This document shows, in pieces, positions 41,975-44,137 of a stretch of DNA of 44,137 bases. The stretch is from Chara braunii (taxonomy: Eukaryota; Streptophyta; Charophyceae; Charales; Characeae): NCBI GenBank assembly GCA_003427395.1, contig BFEA01000967.1, positions 199,793 to 243,929 of the forward strand, read 5' to 3'. Position 1 is the first letter of the stretch. Every line of letters begins with the position of its first letter. The notes beneath the pieces were generated by a model that searched no databases, was not told the DNA's origin, and saw only the letters and a list, made by a program, of their open reading frames with translations. The translations under genes and the position numbers were made by a program.

Positions 41975-42350
41975 TTTTACATCAAAGAGAAAGAGAAAAG
42001 AAGAAAAAAACAGAAAAATTCGGAGTTGGGTGTCGGGGGGGTGGAAAAGTGATGAAGAAAGAGAGAAAGAAGTAAGAAGAGAAAGAAAAAGGTAAGGTGG
42101 GAAAGATTATGAGGTTGTAGATGAGGGAGGGGAGGAGGAGAAGAGGGTGGTGAAATGGGAGAGAAGGATATGAAAAAGGTGGAGAAGAGTAGATGAGATT
42201 AGTGAGAAATGGTAAGTGGGGAGGAGAGGAGAGAAAAGGTTGTGGAAGATGGNTGGAGAGGGAGGTAGGAGTAGAGAGTAATGGTAGGAGGGAAAAAAGG
42301 TGATTAGATGATGGGGGGGAAAACAGAAAAGAGGTTGGGGGAGAGTGGGT
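41975..42350 (+). repeat. Polypurine low-complexity tract
   Basis: A/G-rich on the plus strand, so C/T-rich in the element transcript. Long apparent ORFs here are low-complexity artefacts. Confidence 0.8.
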
Positions 42351-42825
42351 TAGTGGCAGGGTGGTGATACAAGGCTCTTGGGTGGCCAAGAGCAAAGTTC
42401 TACCAAGATCCACAGGATCTTGGTCTTCAAGACGCTGCTGGTGTGATGCCACAGCAGTAATGATGATGATGGAGGGNTGGCTGAGATCTTGATCAGCCAC
42501 CCTACTGCCACAGTCACACAACCCCCTAGCCAGGGGGAAATCTTGAACTGTTGCCAAACTACTGCTGCAACAGTGTAGAGATAGTGAAAAAGGAAAAAAA
42601 ATAATATATATATGTCTGTGGCGTAAGCCCCTAGCCAGGGGGGTCTTCAACAGGTGTCCACGTGGCAGTGCAGATTGCCACATCTGCAGTAACAGCCACG
42701 GGGGGGGCGGGGGGGCAAATAGCTTCGCAGCACGTTGTTCGCTGCTCGCCGACGAGGAGGGAAGGGGGGTGTAAATAGCTGGTGTGAAACTGTTCAACAC
42801 GAACGTTCCACACTATACAACCATG

Positions 42826-42912
42826 CATACAGTTTGGCCAGTGTGTTATAGCACTGGCTACACACGCGCATGAGTGTTGCCTGCCCAGGTTCAAACCCTG
42901 GCAGCAGCAACA
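42826..42912 (+). other. tRNA-like / SINE-head sequence
   Basis: An A-box-like TGGCCAGTGTG (42835-42845) and a perfect B box GGTTCAAACCC (42888-42898), 42 bases apart. The T arm folds as CCAGG-TTCAAAC-CCTGG. The 3' acceptor strand CAGCAGC has no 5' partner, so it is not a functional tRNA gene. It may be a tRNA-derived SINE fragment lying opposite to the chromovirus transcript. Confidence 0.45.
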
Positions 42913-43190
42913 GCATCTCGGATATCTTGATAATATATATCCGAGAGCGGAGCGGGGCAGTGTGGCGCGCGCGCGCGTGCGGCGACCTTGGCCTTGGCGC
43001 TTGCGCGCACTCGTGCGTGGTGGCACTCTCCTTTTTCGCCACGTGTCACTCTCTTCCCGCTGCTGGTTTTTTCCCGTTCTTTCTCTGCTGCCGCACAAAA
43101 AAACACCTAAAAATCCCGCTGTCGGGATTACACTGATCCCGCACCCGCTGTTGCATGCGGGGGGAAGGGCGGGTTGGAGCGGGGACCGTT

Positions 43191-43205
43191 CCCGATCTGA
43201 TACCA
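43191..43205 (-). promoter_or_regulatory. Chromovirus primer-binding site, tRNA-iMet-like
   Basis: TGGTATCAGATCGGG on the minus strand, one base inside the 5' LTR end; TGGTATCAGA matches the initiator-Met primer complement. Confidence 0.85.
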
Positions 43206-43206
43206 G

Positions 43207-43462
43207 TGTGCCGGACCCATCGGGATGGCGGTCCGACAAGATGGAGACGAAGGGTGGACGAAGGAGGAGACAAAGATGGAGTTGGAAGGGACAGTGCAAC
43301 TCCGATGCAGACTCAACACGCACGTACTCCAAAATCTACAAAAGTGAAGAATGACGAAAAACAGACAAGTGCTGGGGTATACCCCCAGCGGACTGACTGA
43401 CTAGTCTGGACTAGCCTGGTACCGACAGTGGTACCGGGTAGGACAGATGAAGGCCCGCTGCA
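43207..43462 (-). repeat. Chromovirus 5' LTR (with internal deletion)
   Basis: 256 bp. Same termini as the 3' LTR but about 90-100 bp missing after TACCCGGTACC... on the element strand (forward junction GGTAGGACA-GATGAAGG). Confidence 0.9.
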
Positions 43463-43467
43463 GAGAC
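43463..43467. repeat. 5-bp target-site duplication (GAGAC), right
   Basis: Identical to 33312-33316. Beyond it the interrupted gypsy RT frame resumes. Confidence 0.9.
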
Positions 43468-44137
43468 TTTCTTCGTTCACTATATGTCCTAAGTATAAGA
43501 CTTCAGACTTAGCGAACTCAGACTTCTTTGGATTTATCTTAAAGTTGCCTTCTCGCAACTTTTCTAACACTAGATGAAAATGTTTTTCGTGTTCTTCTAA
43601 TATTTCACTATACACGAGAATATTATCAAGATAGACAATAACGAACTGATTCAACCATTAACAAAACAATTCATTCATTGATCGTTGGAATGCAGCAGGG
43701 GCATTTGTCAATCCGAAAGGCATTACCACGAACTCGTAATGACCATACCTTGTCCGGAATGCAGTCTTATGTTGATCCACATGTTCCACCTCGATCTGAT
43801 GATACCCAGACTTTACATCAATCTTACTGAAATACTTACAACCCTGCAGTTGATCAAGTAGGTCGTCAATGCGAGGAAGCAATTCGACATTCTTAACAGT
43901 GATGGTATTCAACCCTCGGTAGTCAATGCAAAGACGTAATTCACCTTCTTTTTTGAGCACAAATAAGACAGGTGCACCATAGGGAGATGAGCTAGAGCGA
44001 ATCCATCCTTTGTTAGTAAGGTCTTGCAGTTGTGTTTGCAGTTCCTCAAGTTCCTTGGGAAACATTCGGTAGAATGATTTCAATTGTGTGCTTAATAGCA
44101 CGTTTCGTGATTCCGGAAGGTTCAGTCTGCAGATCCT
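43468..44137 (-). pseudogene. Gypsy reverse transcriptase, right half of split element (runs off window)
   Basis: Minus strand from the edge: [52 protein letters not shown], a TAA at 43658-43660, then VIVYLDNILVYS and FLHL..ILEEHEKHF, KSEFAKSEVLYLGHIV ending NEESL at the insertion point. The catalytic motif is YLDN instead of YLDD (AAT at 43622-43624), which should abolish activity. It belongs with 31146-33316. Confidence 0.85.

Larger units (their letters stand above)
41181..43190 (-). other. Chromovirus leader, ~2 kb, repeat-rich
   Basis: Between PBS and gag. No convincing ORF. Contains telomere-like repeats (41285-41325), three copies of a palindromic motif (41517-41822), a ~370-bp polypurine/polypyrimidine stretch (about 41975-42350), two CCCTAGCCAGGGGG hairpins (about 42528 and 42628) and a tRNA-like sequence on the opposite strand. 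Undetermined bases at 42253 and 42477. Confidence 0.6.

Noticed and set aside
41982-42800. 272-codon minus-strand ORF
   Set aside because: Composed of Ser/Pro/Leu/Phe low-complexity from a polypyrimidine tract; not a gene.
42631-43332. Long minus-strand ORF across the chromovirus LTR and leader
   Set aside because: It spans LTR, PBS and a low-complexity leader with no domain; an accidental open frame.

Overview
The window is gap-containing eukaryotic nuclear DNA made almost entirely of nested and duplicated transposable elements. No intact host gene was recognised. A green-lineage source (plant or streptophyte alga) is the best guess. Supporting this are a run of CCCTAAA-type plant telomere-like repeats (41285-41325), Ty3/gypsy elements with tRNA-iMet-like primer sites and a chromodomain, and a retroelement with an N-terminal GIY-YIG domain, a class I associate with green algae and protists. 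The species cannot be fixed from the sequence alone.

Layout. (1) 1-9632 is duplicated block A: a (CT)n tract, an unrecognised decayed ORF, non-coding DNA, a small inverted-repeat element carrying a 636-bp Penelope-like element (PLE) 3' fragment, and a minus-strand Ty3/gypsy element with two LTRs that lost most of pol. (2) 9633-20177 holds a decayed plus-strand Ty3/gypsy element. Its integrase is split by an 0.86-kb double insertion, and two unrecognised ORFs follow pol, each joined to the previous ORF by an ATGA stop/start overlap. A promoter-like region follows and then a 530-base gap (20178-20707). (3) 20708-31572 is the second copy of block A. Here the PLE fragment is followed head-to-tail by a nearly full-length PLE unit (25004-29638), and one 12-bp target duplication brackets the whole tandem. 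(4) 30188-33316 and 43463-44137 are the two halves of a minus-strand gypsy of the same family as in block A. It is split by (5) a complete minus-strand chromovirus (33317-43462) with LTRs, PBS, gag, pol, integrase and chromodomain, flanked by a perfect 5-bp duplication.

How it fits together. The two copies of the block share the same insertion junctions, so the small element, the PLE and the gypsy were in place before the segment was duplicated. Afterwards the copies diverged: block A has only one PLE 3' unit (like a solo LTR) and an internally deleted gypsy, while the other copy kept the PLE tandem and received the chromovirus inside the gypsy pol gene.

The most notable items are the GIY-YIG-first PLE with a SAP-like region and an upstream zinc-knuckle ORF; its decay in one frame almost only by TGA codons; the tandem/solo PLE pair; the ATGA-linked extra ORFs of the plus-strand gypsy; and a group of small elements sharing a 64-bp core but carrying quite different palindromic arms.
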